From positions 2,207,830 through 2,271,829 of the forward strand of contig CAADRB010000002.1 of the NCBI GenBank assembly GCA_900708905.1: DNA of 64,000 nt, written 5' to 3'. The position numbers and the translations under genes are program-made. The stretch comes from Hymenolepis diminuta. Its lineage: Eukaryota; Platyhelminthes; Cestoda; Cyclophyllidea; Hymenolepididae. The notes beneath the pieces are model-generated. The model was given only the letters and a program-made list of their open reading frames with translations, did no database searches and was not told the DNA's origin. Positions 25,094 to 40,000 of this stretch are shown here, one piece after another. Each line of letters opens with the position of its first letter. The stretch's first letter is position 1.

Positions 25094-28000
25094 ATGTCAC
25101 AGTTGTCTAAAACTGAACTCTTTTTCCTTTCAAAAGCCCAGTCTTATGATAATCTTGATGAAATCGCTCTGTTAACGATTTTTCCTAGATTATATCTAAC
25201 GACAGAAAATGCAGATGATTTTATTAGTAAACGCTTGAGAGATTCAACTTCTCTTATACAGGCAGTTGATTTATTGAGTTTAGCAGATGAATTAGCCTTT
25301 ATTGATTTTTCAAAAGTATGGGGTGAGACGTTAGCTAGTCTGTCGAAAAAGTATGACCTATTTGTTTATGTATGTTTTCTTTAGACTAAATGACCAAACG
25401 TTGCATCGGTTTAGAGTCTTTACGTATGATGATTTTGAGGCTCAAAATTCTCTAGAATTAAAATTGAAGCTTGTCATTCAACAGATTCTTCATGTTATGA
25501 AGGAGGTTTGTTCCTTGTATTATTGGTGATGGGGTTTTTTAGCCTCTATCTGAATTATGTGATGTGTATCACTGTTGTTCTCTTTTGGAGTCTCCGGCTA
25601 TAATTGACTCAATCACTCTTATCACAAGTGTCGTTGCTTCTGGTATATTATTATTTATATTCCTAATTTATTGTTTCTCTAGAAGTGTTTGAAGTGAATA
25701 TATTGGCGAAATTTATTGTCAATCTCTGTATACACTGCGGCCCAAATTCGCGTCACCTAATAGAGCGCCTCGTCCTGAACTTTCCTCATTTATGGACGGA
25801 TATCTATGAATATTTTCTTAACCGGATTTCGTGCTTTAAAAGGAAGGCTGAAACGAGAAAATGTGTTCTTTGCGTGGCAGCTCTGCAACATCTTGTCTCC
25901 TTTGTTCCTGAGACCACAGATGTAATGGGCAAATGTGTAAGTTAACTATGGTTTCACTATTTGGCCCATTTAGATTCAATTGAAGATTTTGCCAGATCTT
26001 GTTATGCAAACGGCAATCAAGAATCCCAATTCGAGTGAAAATTTTTCAATTTTGAAATTCTTTACTCACTTACTTATTAACCAAACCCCCGATGTCCAAT
26101 CTTGGTTTGCTGACTATCTGAAATCTGCTTGGGTAAGACAACTCTTTCTTTGCTGAGTAGCTAATACCATGTGTCAATAATGTTTAATCTGTTTGCTTTA
26201 CCGTATTTAGAGTTCGAATCCCTCTTTCACTAACGAGGTTAATGAGAAACTTTTCTCAGCCATCTCTGTTTTTGAAGTTGATGCTAATTCCAATCTTCCT
26301 GATGAGTTATTTTTTCCAGCTATGGAGTTCCTACAAACTATTGCGGCCCTTTGTGGATATACTGATTTCGCGTAAGTTAACCTTTATTTAAGTATTCTGA
26401 TTTCATCAAGATATCAAACGAGCCCTATTTGATAGGGACACTCCATTTCCAAATTCGAGATTTAGAGATTGTGCTTCAGTTTCCTTAAGAGTAGTTCATA
26501 TCCGTAGCCTTTAAATCGATTTGTCAAGTAGATGGCGAGTGAGGGGGTGGCAAAGCCTATCTCGTTATATTGCATTATTTTACCTGGATTATACATTTAT
26601 TCGTATGGATCTGGATCAGTAGGAAATGATAACCGATATTCGTGTACACTGGCTCTTGAACTTCGTTCAGCTTGAAGTCGGTTTCCGAGCACAACCACAT
26701 TTTATGTACCAACAATTTACAATGTGTTTCTTCCTCCTCTCCCCTCCCCCCAGACGGTTCTAGTAACCACATTTATTGAGAATTTGATGTAAAGTTATTC
26801 GCATGCATTTGTTAAAACTTTCTGAGCTCATTAAAGCCATTATCGAGAGTTGATTAAGGTCGAAGGAATGTATGAAGAATTCCTCTGTCGAGAATATTAC
26901 ATTTCACTAACCTTATTGACCAGACTCAGACAAGAGGGGTTGAGTATCCACCTTCTGTATGTGCAGCACCGAACAAGCTATTACTGACAGTTTGTTAGGC
27001 TATAACAACATTCCCTAGGTCTAACTTTTGTCTATACCTCAGCGATCAATTATGTACTTGTAAGATAACAGTGTATTTAACATAATTTTATTGTTACTTA
27101 TGAGATAAATTGCTTGCGAACGTCTAAAACGGTGGTTAGCGTCGTGCTACATGATCATTTAAAGAGCTGTTAAAATTATTAATTAGGAAAGTATTTCTTA
27201 TTTCGGCAGGGGAGTACCTAGCTGTAAAGGTGGCGTTCTGACATGTGGCGTCTCAAGCAATTAAAGTAATCGAAAGTTTAGCACCGAAAGTCCTTGTTGG
27301 TTATTACTCTTGAGAAACAGTGATCCAGTCCATAGTTTAAAAGCGTAGGTTTTTATGAGCATTCCCATGCAGATGTCAGTTGCACACCTCACTTTTTTCG
27401 CTAGTGCCCTTGTGGTTTGGTATAAAACTTTTGTTTTCAGGAGTCGTTCAATGATTACTCTGGAGAAGTTTAGTTTTCTCTCTAGTCAGAGTTCTACATG
27501 CAATAGTGACTGCTAATGCCTTTTTTCCAGCGTTATTTATAAATCCAAGATAGTTTAGCATCTTGGATTCTGGATAAGTGTTATATCTTAGTTGGTCCTT
27601 TCACGATCACTCTCCCCACTGACCGTCTTCGTTCTATTGACTCTTCCAGATCCGGTATTATCAAGATGCGGATGATATTATGGTTGATGATGGAAATGGT
27701 AGGGTGATGATAATTCTTTTATAGCTATAAATAAAATTTAGGAAATGAGCTGAAGGTTAGGAAAATATCCGGTTCAAGCACTAGCAAGATATTCTTAATC
27801 TGATTGATTATGATAGTCAATTGGGCATTAACTCTGAACCCATATTGTTCTCGTCGACATTGGAGCACGAAATCCATGTTGAATATTTGATAATCATTAA
27901 CATATGTGTAAATTTAGCTTTTTACAGGCCATCAGTGCTAAGTATTCCCCCACCATGCCAATAAGAATAATACTACACTAGTTCTTAGTCTTTGTAAACT

Positions 28001-31000
28001 CTGATTACTTTAATATTTACTCAGGATCAGGATGTAGGGACTCCCCCCTGCCAATAATCCTTAAAGAATTTCAGTAATAGTGATCATAAATCATTAGATC
28101 TAGGGCCTCTCGAAATGTTCAATTGTTTTCCTTTTTCTAGTTCCTTTGGTGCTAGGTTTGTATCTTTAGGCAGTTCCGTAATGTTTAAGGTTACTTTTAT
28201 GATCTGCACGTCGATATTCCAACTGGAAGAAGGGAAGGACACAATTTCTCGTTAGTATAACGAAAGTTTAGGGCAATTTGGCCCGAGCAATGTACAGTAT
28301 AGGGTCATTAATATTTCATTTAAAAAATCCAGAGCTAGTCGTCATTTCAATAATAGGGAGAAGAAACCTTTCAAGTATATTTTCATTTTGTCAAGGAAAA
28401 ATATTATTAATTTCACATATTTTATTATTATACATATTTTTTTCTTTGAGAGTTACATCAAATTTTATTGACCGATAACTAAATAGTTCAGCATAGTGGT
28501 TAGCCAGAAGCTGGGATCACCGACAAATTTATTTCGTTTCAAATCTTGGAAATTTTGCTAACTTTTCTAAGTATATCCTTTTTGTATTCAATATGAGCAG
28601 GTTCATTTTATTTCTACTCCATTTAGGGTGGCATGTGATCTAGGGAATTGGTCAGTTAACCGCTCTTTTCGTAGCTCTCTCCTCTAATAACCTAGCGTAC
28701 AAATTTCCTTATGCTATTTCATGTCATGATTTCATTTTGCCAATTCTAGAATAGTACTTTATCCGCTGTCTTTGTAACAACATTTATCATATCATTATAT
28801 TCGAAGTCGTTGCGTACCAGAGTCGTCTATCCAAGCATTCCTTGGTATCGGTATTTGTTCTTGGTATGAGATCAATTCTCTTATTCTGTTGTCAAATTCT
28901 TATCTGATTTATAAATCTATCCTGGAATTTGATGTAACCAAGCGATGAACAAAGTTTGCATCTGCTTCTCTGGATGCTCGTTTATTGAGAAATGTGGCTC
29001 TACTTTTTCGTGGAGGAAGATTGAAATCAAGGACAGCACCTTGGCCCGTTCTTTGTATGGTAACATGTATGTGGTCTTTTACTAGGTTTTTGAAACAAAA
29101 AAAATTGTTACCATAAAGATCGTTTCCTTCACAAAAGCTTAACAGTCGCATCCCACTTTCCTTGGTCTCCGTATTCCATGAGCATCCTGGCCAAGTTGGC
29201 AGTTAAAATCTCCCATAATGATGATATTTTCACATTTAAACTTTGTAGCTCTCAAAAGGACATCCAGTTATCCATAAATGATTCCTTTCCTAATATTCGG
29301 AGAGCAGCCAACCCAGAGATGTATTGCCAGGTTAATTATAATTATAGCTAACCTGTTGGAAAGAGGTTTGAATTCTCGAATATGAAGTAGGGAGTTATAT
29401 ATGAGAAATGCGACACTTCCGATTGGCGTGGATTTTTTTATATATCCATAATTGTAAATGATAAATCCATGGTTATTCTAAGTTATGATATTTAACAGTT
29501 TTAGTTTCTGTTAGAACTGTATGATGGACTTTTCGGGCTTACTGTTTACGAGCAATAGATACGTTTTACTTCGCTATGAAAAGACCTAATGTCCCAGGGT
29601 CCCAACTTTAGAAGTTGGCCTTTCGAATCTCGACGAGAGCACTTGAGTTCAGAGTTAGATTTTCGAATCCTCGCTTGAGCTCCTACGGCATAACGATTCA
29701 TTATTTCTTCAGGTTATCCGCAAAACTGCGTTCTGCCATTCGTAAATTGATTACGCGAAATACAGGACAAAGTGAAAAGGCTGTTCACTACGTCTGTTTC
29801 TGCTTATCCTTCATGGTCGGCTTCCGTCACAGCCTAGTTGAGTAAGTTGCCTGCTTTTTTCAAATTTTTATCATTCTTAGAGTTTCACCTGGAATCGCTG
29901 ACATGAGCTCAGAAGAACAACTCATCTCCTGGTTGCAAAGTCTGATTTCTCGTCAAGATATGTTCCATTCAGATGACTCGGATGCTTCCTCATATTCTGA
30001 AGTCCTCCTGCTTTTTGGTCTTCTTTTTAGTACCAACCAACACAATGCTATTCGACAAATTATTGTCAATACTATTGGAATAAATGCCGCTTGTATTTTG
30101 CGTAACGTCTCTACCTCACGCAAGTTCTTTACTCATCGGGTATTCACAAATCAGGTATATCTACTTAAATAACATCAGCAGATTTTCTATTTCATTTTTA
30201 TCTACATTCGTTTCTTTTTAGTTCATTACCACTCAAGCAGCCAATGTACCCGTTACGGTTCGTCTGAATGCAAATATGAAGGGCAATCTCCCCATTCACT
30301 GTGTTAATGAGCTCCTAACAACACATGCATTCAATAAGAACCGAGTTCATATCAAAGGGTGGGTGTATCGACAAATATGTGAATGCGTTCGGCCGTTGCA
30401 TGGCTTGATGTTAGAGCTGCTTGAGAGCTATGCCACCAATGCACTGAATCAAGCAAATGCTCCAAGCATTGGATCTGGAGTGGTGAATCCCAGTGGCTCA
30501 GAAAGTGGAGGCTGTGTGCTGTTTACGGAAGATGAGATTTTGGTGAGGTTTTCGGCACCGGTTTTCAGTCCGCTTGCTAGGGCTTGTGCGCCTGGAGCTG
30601 CAGAGTTCGTGACAGAGTTGGATGATGGAGATGAAGTGGATCTCACGCCGCAGTTGCTCTTCCTATACTATATGCTATTCATCTATGATCAGGAACTGAT
30701 GAATAAGTTCCGGGATGATACGAAAAATCAACGTCAGTTGCAACTATTTGTTCCTTTAAGCTCTTTTTAACGTAGGCCATTTCAGTCTATTTGGCTCACT
30801 TATATTCATGCTTTAAGTACTCTTTTATTGAATTATACTTAAAATGGATGCTAGCCTTCATTAACAGAAGGCACTTAAAATGGGAAGAGGTATAATTCCT
30901 CATAGATTATACTGATGTGTTCTTTTTTGCAGAATCATATTTTGGTTAGAATAATGGTTGCTGCTGGGGTTGAAAACGGAACGAACGGTCCTGAAAGCTA

Positions 31001-34000
31001 TCATTCTTCTGCACGGTCAATGACGTTATTATCGTTATTAATTACCACTTATGTTGTTTTGAATTATATTTCTCAAAATCAAATCGACTTTATTTAAATG
31101 TAAAAACTAATTGCTTCAGTCAAGGTCTTATTTAGCTGTGGTTATTAATTTTTTCTTACTTGCCATCTGTTCATTTATTTAAACCATTAACTGAATAGGC
31201 TTCGATAACTTCCTGAATGACTTTCTGAATATTCCCCCTTTAAATTTGGCGCTGTGTGACATTTTTGCAGAATTTGAAAATTGTTCAAAATAGTTCAAGC
31301 TAACGGACTGATTATGGTATATATTCAACTCTGTGTGTTTCAGCTCGTTCAAAGTAACTCGAAGCTGCTGGAAATTTTAAATATGTGATAGTTTTAACCT
31401 ATTTCATTTTTCACGTTGATAACGTAAACCTCTGATGTTAGTTATATCTCTCAAGCCCATTTAGGAAAGTCCTTTTTAACACTCATCTTGGGCAGAAGAT
31501 TAGTAATGAGTAGCAGTGAGAAACTCGATTTCTGCTACCCCAACATTAGCGATATTTAACCGGTGCGGCCACTTCATTGACTGGGTGTGCATCGGTAGGC
31601 ACGTTAATTACTGCGTCAGTGACACAATGCTAATTCAATAAACGTATCTGATTCAAAATGTCTGCAGTACTGGTCGTATTTTTAATTCCTTTCCATGTTT
31701 AATTTTTATTTTGTTTCTTTTCGGCGATTGTAGGAACTCAACGAACATCCCTGACTCGGTTTTCCGACAAACTCTGGGATGCCATCCCAATCACCTACCT
31801 CCTTCAATATGCTCGAGCCAATTTCAACTCCTATAAAGATTTTTATCCCCGTCTTTTGCAGTTAGTCTATACTCTTTGCGCCCTTCAGAGATGCTTTGTT
31901 TCTGTTCACCTAATTGCTCTTCTCTTTCAGATTGGTAACCAACTACAGACCTTTCTTGGTGATTCGTGAGACAATTGTACAGGATGAACTACTTCTTGGA
32001 TCATTACAACCTCACGCCACTGTCACATCAATGCAACTCTCCAAAGATTGCTACTTTACTAGACTTGTTACCTCATCACCTATCAAATCACCAACACCAA
32101 AGGAACTTCTCTCAAGTAAGTCTAATGAACAAAAGTTACCTCCTCTCAAATAGTCCGTCCGTTGGGTTTGTCACAGCGCTTCAAAACGCGGTGCACTTAT
32201 GAGGTTATAATTTATGTGTTTGGTCGTTTAAGTTGCTCAGAATAGTGATATTTATGCCTAAGCAGGCTTTTTGTATGGCTTTGTAAGTGTTGGCTGGGCT
32301 CTTTGAACGTGTTTTATAACCATAACGGTTGATTCTAGGCTTTTTAAATGTAATGGATTTTAAATACAATAAGGTGTGAATGCAATCTAAATGTGCTGGT
32401 CTCTGTCAGAAAAGCCTTATTTGATATTCTCTAGAACTATTTAAATAGAAATCATTATTTGGCCTATTTTGGTTATCACGGAAAATTATTAGATATTTCA
32501 TTCATCGCACTCTCCTTCCTTTTTTATTAAGGCAAGTCTGACCTTGAAATTTTTTATATTAACTAAATAATTTACTAATTACCGCGTAAAAATTCGTGTG
32601 AACATTCCGTAGATTTTACCTGGAATTTGATACATCATTGTTCTTGCCTTGGATATCGGCCTTTAGATCATAACATTATAAAGGATAATTCTGCCTGTTC
32701 TTGATAGGCCGACCAATTTCCCAATTTATGGGAATGCGCATATTGAATTTTGACAATTCACATTCTAAACTTTTTGTTGGTTGCTTTGAAAGTTGCAGGT
32801 TGCTTTTCGTCTATGTTTGGCAAAAAAAAATAACGTTCGGTTTGAGTATTTCCCTCTTAAGTCCATATTATGCCTAAATTTCTATTTATTAAGCAGAAAT
32901 GGTAAATTATTTGAATCTTCATAAACCGTCTCACTGCTTTTTGAGTGTAAATCTGCTGACTGAATGGATAAAACGGTGTTCTTTGATTTTTTTATGCTGT
33001 ATACCTCTCTTCCCTTAGAAGTTTTGCACTTAAGCTGGAATTCGAAAATATGTTGATGCAAGACGTTACAGGAAATTGGAAGCTTTGTTTCATTTCCTAT
33101 AACGTTTATACTGTATGGCGTGTACCACAAACAGAAAGCGAATTTCCGAGGAGGATCAGCTTTAATAATCATCATGAGTTCACATCATCTATTATGGAAA
33201 TCTATCCCTAATACATAACATTAGCTGATCAGATCTATTCGCCTGATAGTGTTTGTTTTTGTAATAAAATCAATCAGTGAAGAGATTACAAAAGTGAAGG
33301 GTATCTATGGACAGTAACTGCTGTGCTAGGTCTTGTGACAGAGATATTTGAATAATCTGTTTTAATGTAAACAAATAGTGGTGAATTAAACATCCTGTAT
33401 TTAGTCTGTGTGATGGTGATAATGCGATATCTTCGACCACGCCGTGAATGTGCACACTTTCTAAAGGACGCCTAGGCAACATAATTGCTGAACAAAGTGG
33501 ACATGAGAAAGAGAAATCAAATTTGACAGTTAGACATGCATTCTAAACACCTTCCTGTCAAGATCGTCGTTGATAAATACCATAATCGAAATCTAAATTC
33601 TTGGATTTGGCACAAGAAAAGAAGAGCATGTTTCTATGCTCGCTCTTGTTTTGTAGTGGTAATAATTGTGTCATTAGTTGCCTATTTCTTCATTTCTCGA
33701 CCAGTACAACCTAACACTTTTTTATTCCCTGTTTAACGGATACGTATATTCTAAAATTCATCAATTTTGATTTGTTAGGGTAAAAGGAATAAGGCTAGGT
33801 TGTTTATGAAAATGTTGGACAAATCGGAAACATGTGAAGGTCTCTATTTTCAGAAACTGAAGTTCTTAAGTCAATTACTAAGCATTTATGTATGAAATTA
33901 ATATTTCTTCGGATAATTTACCTCGAAAATAGACAGGGTATCTTGAAGCTTCCGATTGAAAATCTAAACTTAACTATTCAAATTTTGATCAATAACTCAC

Positions 34001-37000
34001 CTGTCTGTATTTTCGCTCATATTACTGGATGCTCTGTCACTCGTTGAACTCCAAGAGTAGTACCACCGAGGTAATTAATTCTGCTCTGAAAACTCCCATA
34101 GCCCATAAATTTAAAAAATTTGAAGGAAAATTATGCATTTTCCAAAATTACTCTTTAGTCATATTCTTTATGGCTGCACGACTCATACGCCTATCTGTAA
34201 TGCCTAAATGAGTTTATCGAATCTTCTTTTTTCCATAACTGTACATCTACGATCATACTTCACGCGTCCTTGTCCAAGTGACTCATACAAATTTTGCATT
34301 TCCACTCATGCATATACACAGATACGCTTGTCTTGATCTGCTCGTATGCTTCCCTCTTGTCTCCTCGTTTACACTATCTCTCATCGATATTTTTATTCAG
34401 CACACTTTGGCCTATTCAATTCTTTGTGATCTACTTTTTTGGAACTGTTATTAAGTGGTAGCTATAATCGGCGCCTATTACCCCAACAATTTGTATGATA
34501 AGGTCGTTACTCGGGTTCTTATTATTAGGTATGAAGTGTAGATGGGCAATCGACAATAAGGATTCTTGAAGGCGAGTGACCTGTTGCTAAGGCTCCGGTC
34601 AGCGGAAAGGGGAAGGTGCTTGCCTGAACTAGTAAATGTAAATCGATTAACGAATTCTGAATTATAACGCCCTTGCTAAAACAATGAGAATGAGTCTGTT
34701 TGATATAAATGGGTGGAATTTTGGATGATTTAATAATACAAATCCAGCTAAGTTAAAATAGAGAATTTATCACCTCGGCGCCCTGCATTTTGCCAAGCCA
34801 GTTACTTATGTAACTATAATTTCACAGAGCTAAGCTGAAAACTTATTTTTTTCGGGATGCAATGTGAAATCTTGATTGAATCTGTCCACCATAGATTGTT
34901 TACTAGTTTACAACATAAATCGTTGCCTCCAGTTTTGATCTTATTTTTCTTTCGTAGTTTTGGAACGAATCCTCCACTCTAGTGCCTCACCAAAAGACCT
35001 ACAATGCGCTGTTGGGGAATGTATCGTGGCAGTTAAAGAGCTCACGCGTTTGGCTAACAGTCGAACAGGTTTTAAGAGATTACACTGCCTCCTTCCCTAC
35101 ACGAAGGTGATCGCATGTACTCTGCCTCGTGTTCTTCTTGAATGTAATGCTCTCTCTGGAAATCGACGCTTTGCAAACACTGCTTGCGCTCTATGGCGCA
35201 GTCTGCACTGCATTATTCCTATCAGGTACCTTTCATTTAAATTTCTCTGCCACCACTGCAGTTTTTTCTTGGAAAAATTCAGGAGTTCAATGACGACCAC
35301 ACTGCTTTAAAATACATTGTTCGGTTATTCCTTTCTAGACGAATATCAATCATTGATTTGATGAGATATTGGAATTGATCACGGTTGTTCTAATTGGCTT
35401 GAAATATCCACTCATAATCAAAATAATGGTATAGGATCTGGCCTGAATTTTCGACCTTATATTCTTAATGTTTTTTAAAGTCTATTTGATCAAAATGATT
35501 CATTAAAATTCGTTTGAAAGACATTAGTAGGATAGGAGGATCTATGACTAACATTGTTACATAGTCCTGGAAATTTCTACTAGTGGTGTCCCTTGCCCTT
35601 ATTCTTCACTTGTTCGAAGTCTAGATTTGTATGCTGAATGGTAGACAGTTGTGCTGAATATCGGGTTTTGAAGAAATTATTTGTAACAGATGAAAGCGCG
35701 AATAGGTTTGATCAAGTGGGTGTTGGCATCCCCCTCTATGTTCATATCTACGTAACTGATAGTGAGTGTAAGCTAAAATTTGAAGCTAGTGTCGAGAAAC
35801 AAGACTAAAGCTTTCTATGTAAGCATGCATTTCATCTAATTTTCTAATAGTGAAGGATTTCTATCAGTTTAACGTTGGATTCATAATTCTTATCAACATC
35901 AATCGGTAGAAGAATGTCAGAATCTGTCTGTTGGGCGTATCGAGAAGGATTAGGAGTTATTAATGCAAGATTATGAAACTTGCTAAGCCATTGTCCTTGG
36001 AACTTTGACAAATTTTACCATTAGTAAGACGCAAAGATTTGGATCCTTATATTAAGAAAACACGAAAGAGAAATCCGTCTTGTAGTTAATAAAATGAAGT
36101 CAAGACAAATACTGTTTGGTTTAAATTACATTAATTAGAGCAAATAAGTGAATATACTAGTCTCCACTTTTGAAACCTCACTCGGGTTTATTTTCATCTC
36201 CACTTCCTTTTTATTTCAAGACTAGAGGTGTTGACCGTCAAGGCTCTTCGTCCCAAAAATGACTTAAGCATTTCCCTCACACATCGTGATCTCTTGAAGG
36301 ATCCAGTAGAAAACATTATAACGGCTATCGATCGTCGAGTCTACAGGTTAGTTAGTTGGCTAATTTGACATACAAGTCATGCTATTCTTTGTAAGGGAAA
36401 TTATTAATGCTCGTTTTCCTATCCAGATCCCCCTCTCTAATGACTCTTCTAATTCGCATTCTTGAATGTCGACTCCAAGCCTGCCGATACCACTGGGAGT
36501 CGCGTGTAGTGGGTCGCAGCTTTCTCCTTCCTGTCTCCTCCAAACTACAACTGATTGGGAAGGTCGAAAAACAGCAACAGAAGGGTTCCAATGGCCGACC
36601 TACACTGGAACCCATTTCCATGGATCAAAGTGGAGCAGTAGTCCCGCCGCTGCCTGTTGTTCAACAATCGCAGCTGCAGAATCCCTCTGAGATGTTGGCC
36701 ACAGATGAACAGTGCAATCGGTATTACGCTACTGTTATACATGCCCACGAGGCTTCTGTTGTGCATCTCCTTTTGGAAATGTGTCTACCTACCGAGGAAG
36801 AAAAGGTGAGTGCGCGTAGCCGTAAGGATATAATTCAGGGAAAAAGTGGGAAGATTTAGTTTATAGGGTGCGAGATTTTTGCTGCCTTCGCAAAGATCTT
36901 TTGTGTAGTTGCGGTCAGCGTTGAGGATAACATTCTGACATGTAGCGTTTTGGCAACCCTTGCCATGTATAAGGCTTAAAGCATTCGGAAACTGGTTACT

Positions 37001-40000
37001 GAAAGTCTATTAATCGTTGCTTCCGAGTAACAATGGTGTATATGTTTAAGCCGTAGATAGGGAGAAAAACGAGTATTTTTAGAGTACTAGAGGTTTGATA
37101 ACTGAAAAAATCGATAAACAGCTGTAAGGGAATTGTTAACAATGAATAATATTTTCTATCTGTACTTTTTAGAATCTCAATTCCGACGTGACAAATCTTC
37201 GAGAAGTGGAGAATTCTGTCTGTTTCCTAATTCAAAATCTCTTGACTTTCGATAACACTCTTGCCGGCGCCATTTTTGCTCAAGTGAGTTAATTACCCTA
37301 CTTATAATATCAGTAATTTATGCTAATCATAGGTGACTCCAAGTGAATACCAAGCCCTTTATCAACATTCATCTTGGAACCAGGATTGGTATCCCGGTTC
37401 CTCTTTGGTCAGGTTTAACCCAACCCATGATGTGCACCTTTATCGCTATATCATGGTGATACAATATACCAGTGTATATTTTATCGACCTTAAGGTCGTT
37501 GACTAGACATGGAGACATCGAGGGACTTCTCCCATTGGACAGTCATCTGAAAGGGGTGATTTCATATTGGAACATTTGACCACGCATTTGTTCTTCATCT
37601 GCACCAAGATCATGGCCGGCTGTAATCTTTGTCTGTGTTTTGTTCACGACAAACAATCCTCCTTCCCTCCTCTTAATTTGAGATCATAACTGAATTTGGA
37701 ATACTTTCATCAAGGTGTCTTTTGTGGTCAGCGTTAGGGCCTATTCAATAATATTCGAATACTGCTTGTTCAAAGGTGAACGATCAACAAAAAGGGAGAA
37801 CAGTATGTGAAAAGAATTGAAGGTATGATCGCTTTTAAATTTAGAAGGAAAGTTAGGGAATGGTGGAGGGCAGTCAGATTTCCTATCTGATTATTTGTTC
37901 CGCTTTCTTTATGACGTAAAGAAGAAAAGCTATTTATTGATTATCTCCACATTATTGAAATAGACGAAGTCACTTGCAAAGGTAGAACCATTCTATAAGG
38001 ATGTCAAATTTAGTGACTTAAAGGCCGAATGCTGTTACTCATTTCTAATCGGCGGTAATTCAACATGAAGATTGACTACTTGAAATTAGTGTTCTTCTGG
38101 TGTGGTTTTAAGCCTATTCTCTCTCCTACATATTCTGAATAACACACTATTGTTGAGTTTGAGATCTGTCCATTTTGCTAGCGGTTCTTTGTTTAGTCGC
38201 ATCAAAAAAATTAACCTTTTAGTAATTCTTAGAATGTAAACGACATAACCTAGATAGGCATATTGATTGGTAATTCGTCCTATTCACAATCATCGACTTT
38301 TGCGAACATTGATACCCACTATAGGGACTAGACTGGTTATAATATTAATAGTTTTGCAGGCATCATATTAATGTATGATTCCCAACCATGAACAAATGAA
38401 CGTTCTTTGTAAATAAAGACAACTGTTCATCTCCCTTTGTTTTTAGACTTACCCTCGTTCACTGAACGCACTGATGACACGAGGAGTTCCAGCTTGTAGA
38501 TTACTCCTTGATTATGGACAGGACACCCTCGTGAAGAGCGGTAATATTGAAAGTGTGGTATGTTTCCATCTACATAAATCATTTCTTTTGAACATTAGAC
38601 ATTTGAATGAGCATTCCTTTTCTTTCTGCTTACCTTTAGGTTTTCTATTTGGACTTCCTTTCGCACTTTGGATTGCATCATAGCAATGAAATTGTCTGCG
38701 AATATGTCTGTCAGGCTATTGATGTCGTTAACTATATCTTCAGATGTAAGCCCTTTTCCTTTTTAATTGCTTCTATTGTTGGTCCTCCAGTGATTATTGT
38801 GCAGAACATCTCGATTAGCATATAGAGGAGTAAAGATTTAGAGCTCGGGTTCAACCATCGCTCTTCTAGCTTATCACAGTCGTCACCACGCAAGTTAAGG
38901 TGGATGGAAGGCAGGATTATGGTGAGAAAGATATATTGAGTAGAACAAGAAACCACAAGGGCAAAATAGAGGATGGGCATGTAGATTGGTTAAGAGTTTC
39001 AGGAGTTAAGTTTCTAAGAGAATTATCATTGAAAGAGGGTAAACAATCAGAAGGGATTTAAGAACGGTCAATGTATACTAGAGCTTCCTATTGCTAACGA
39101 GGTTAACAGCCTGGGGTAAGTCTAAGCCTGCTTCAGATCCCCTTAACTTTCAATTGCAGTTTATTATAAGCAGGAGGTGCAGATAAAGACTCGATAAATG
39201 CATATTGTAGGTACAATGGTGGGACTTTTTCGGGAGAGCAAATAGAGCGGCGAGTATTTGAAATATATAATGAGTGAGGTTGCTGATAAGGTTACGAATG
39301 TATAAAAGGGATAATTTCTTATTCGAAGGGATTTCACCTACTCCTCAATAAGATAGTTCCAGTTGATGAGCTTGGCATTTAATGCTTATGAAAGTCTAGT
39401 AAATGTGTAATCTCGTGTAATTAGTGGAGAATTTGTATCTGGAAATAAATATTTGATAGCGTAAATTATTTATTATTTTAATATAGAAAGTACATTCCTC
39501 AGTAACTACACTAGTGTTATATTCTGAAGTTGTTGCCAAAGATAGAGCGTTGAAGTATTCCCGCTAAAAACTTTACTAGTTTGCAATATCGGGATTTGTG
39601 CAATATCCATATCAATGGAACGGAAGCCCAAAGAATTGAATAAGGCAGAGAATGTATTAAATAGGACAGTGCGTAAGAATGCAATAACGGGACTGACAGA
39701 AGATATGTGTTATGCGGGTGCATGTAGTAATGTATTAGTGCCACTTTACACACAGGGGCGGACAGGCATAAAGGCAAGTAGGCAGGCGGGGATCATATAC
39801 CCTATGCAATGGCGAATAGAAATAAAAACCACACTTATGATTGGATGAAAGGAATAAATAAAAATGGTGAATAGGGAAAGAAACTACACTTATGATCGGA
39901 TAAATGGACTGTAAACCGATAGACAATTATATAGGTATAGTGGGAATATGAATATTTGACGGTGGAGTGAATAAGTCATCATTTTTGGCCTGATAGAACG

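Noticed and set aside
30933..31015. Splice-bounded segment in INTS2 intron 9
   Set aside because: In the phase set by exon 9 it hits a stop at once, and the human protein has no room for extra residues here, so it is not a constitutive exon.
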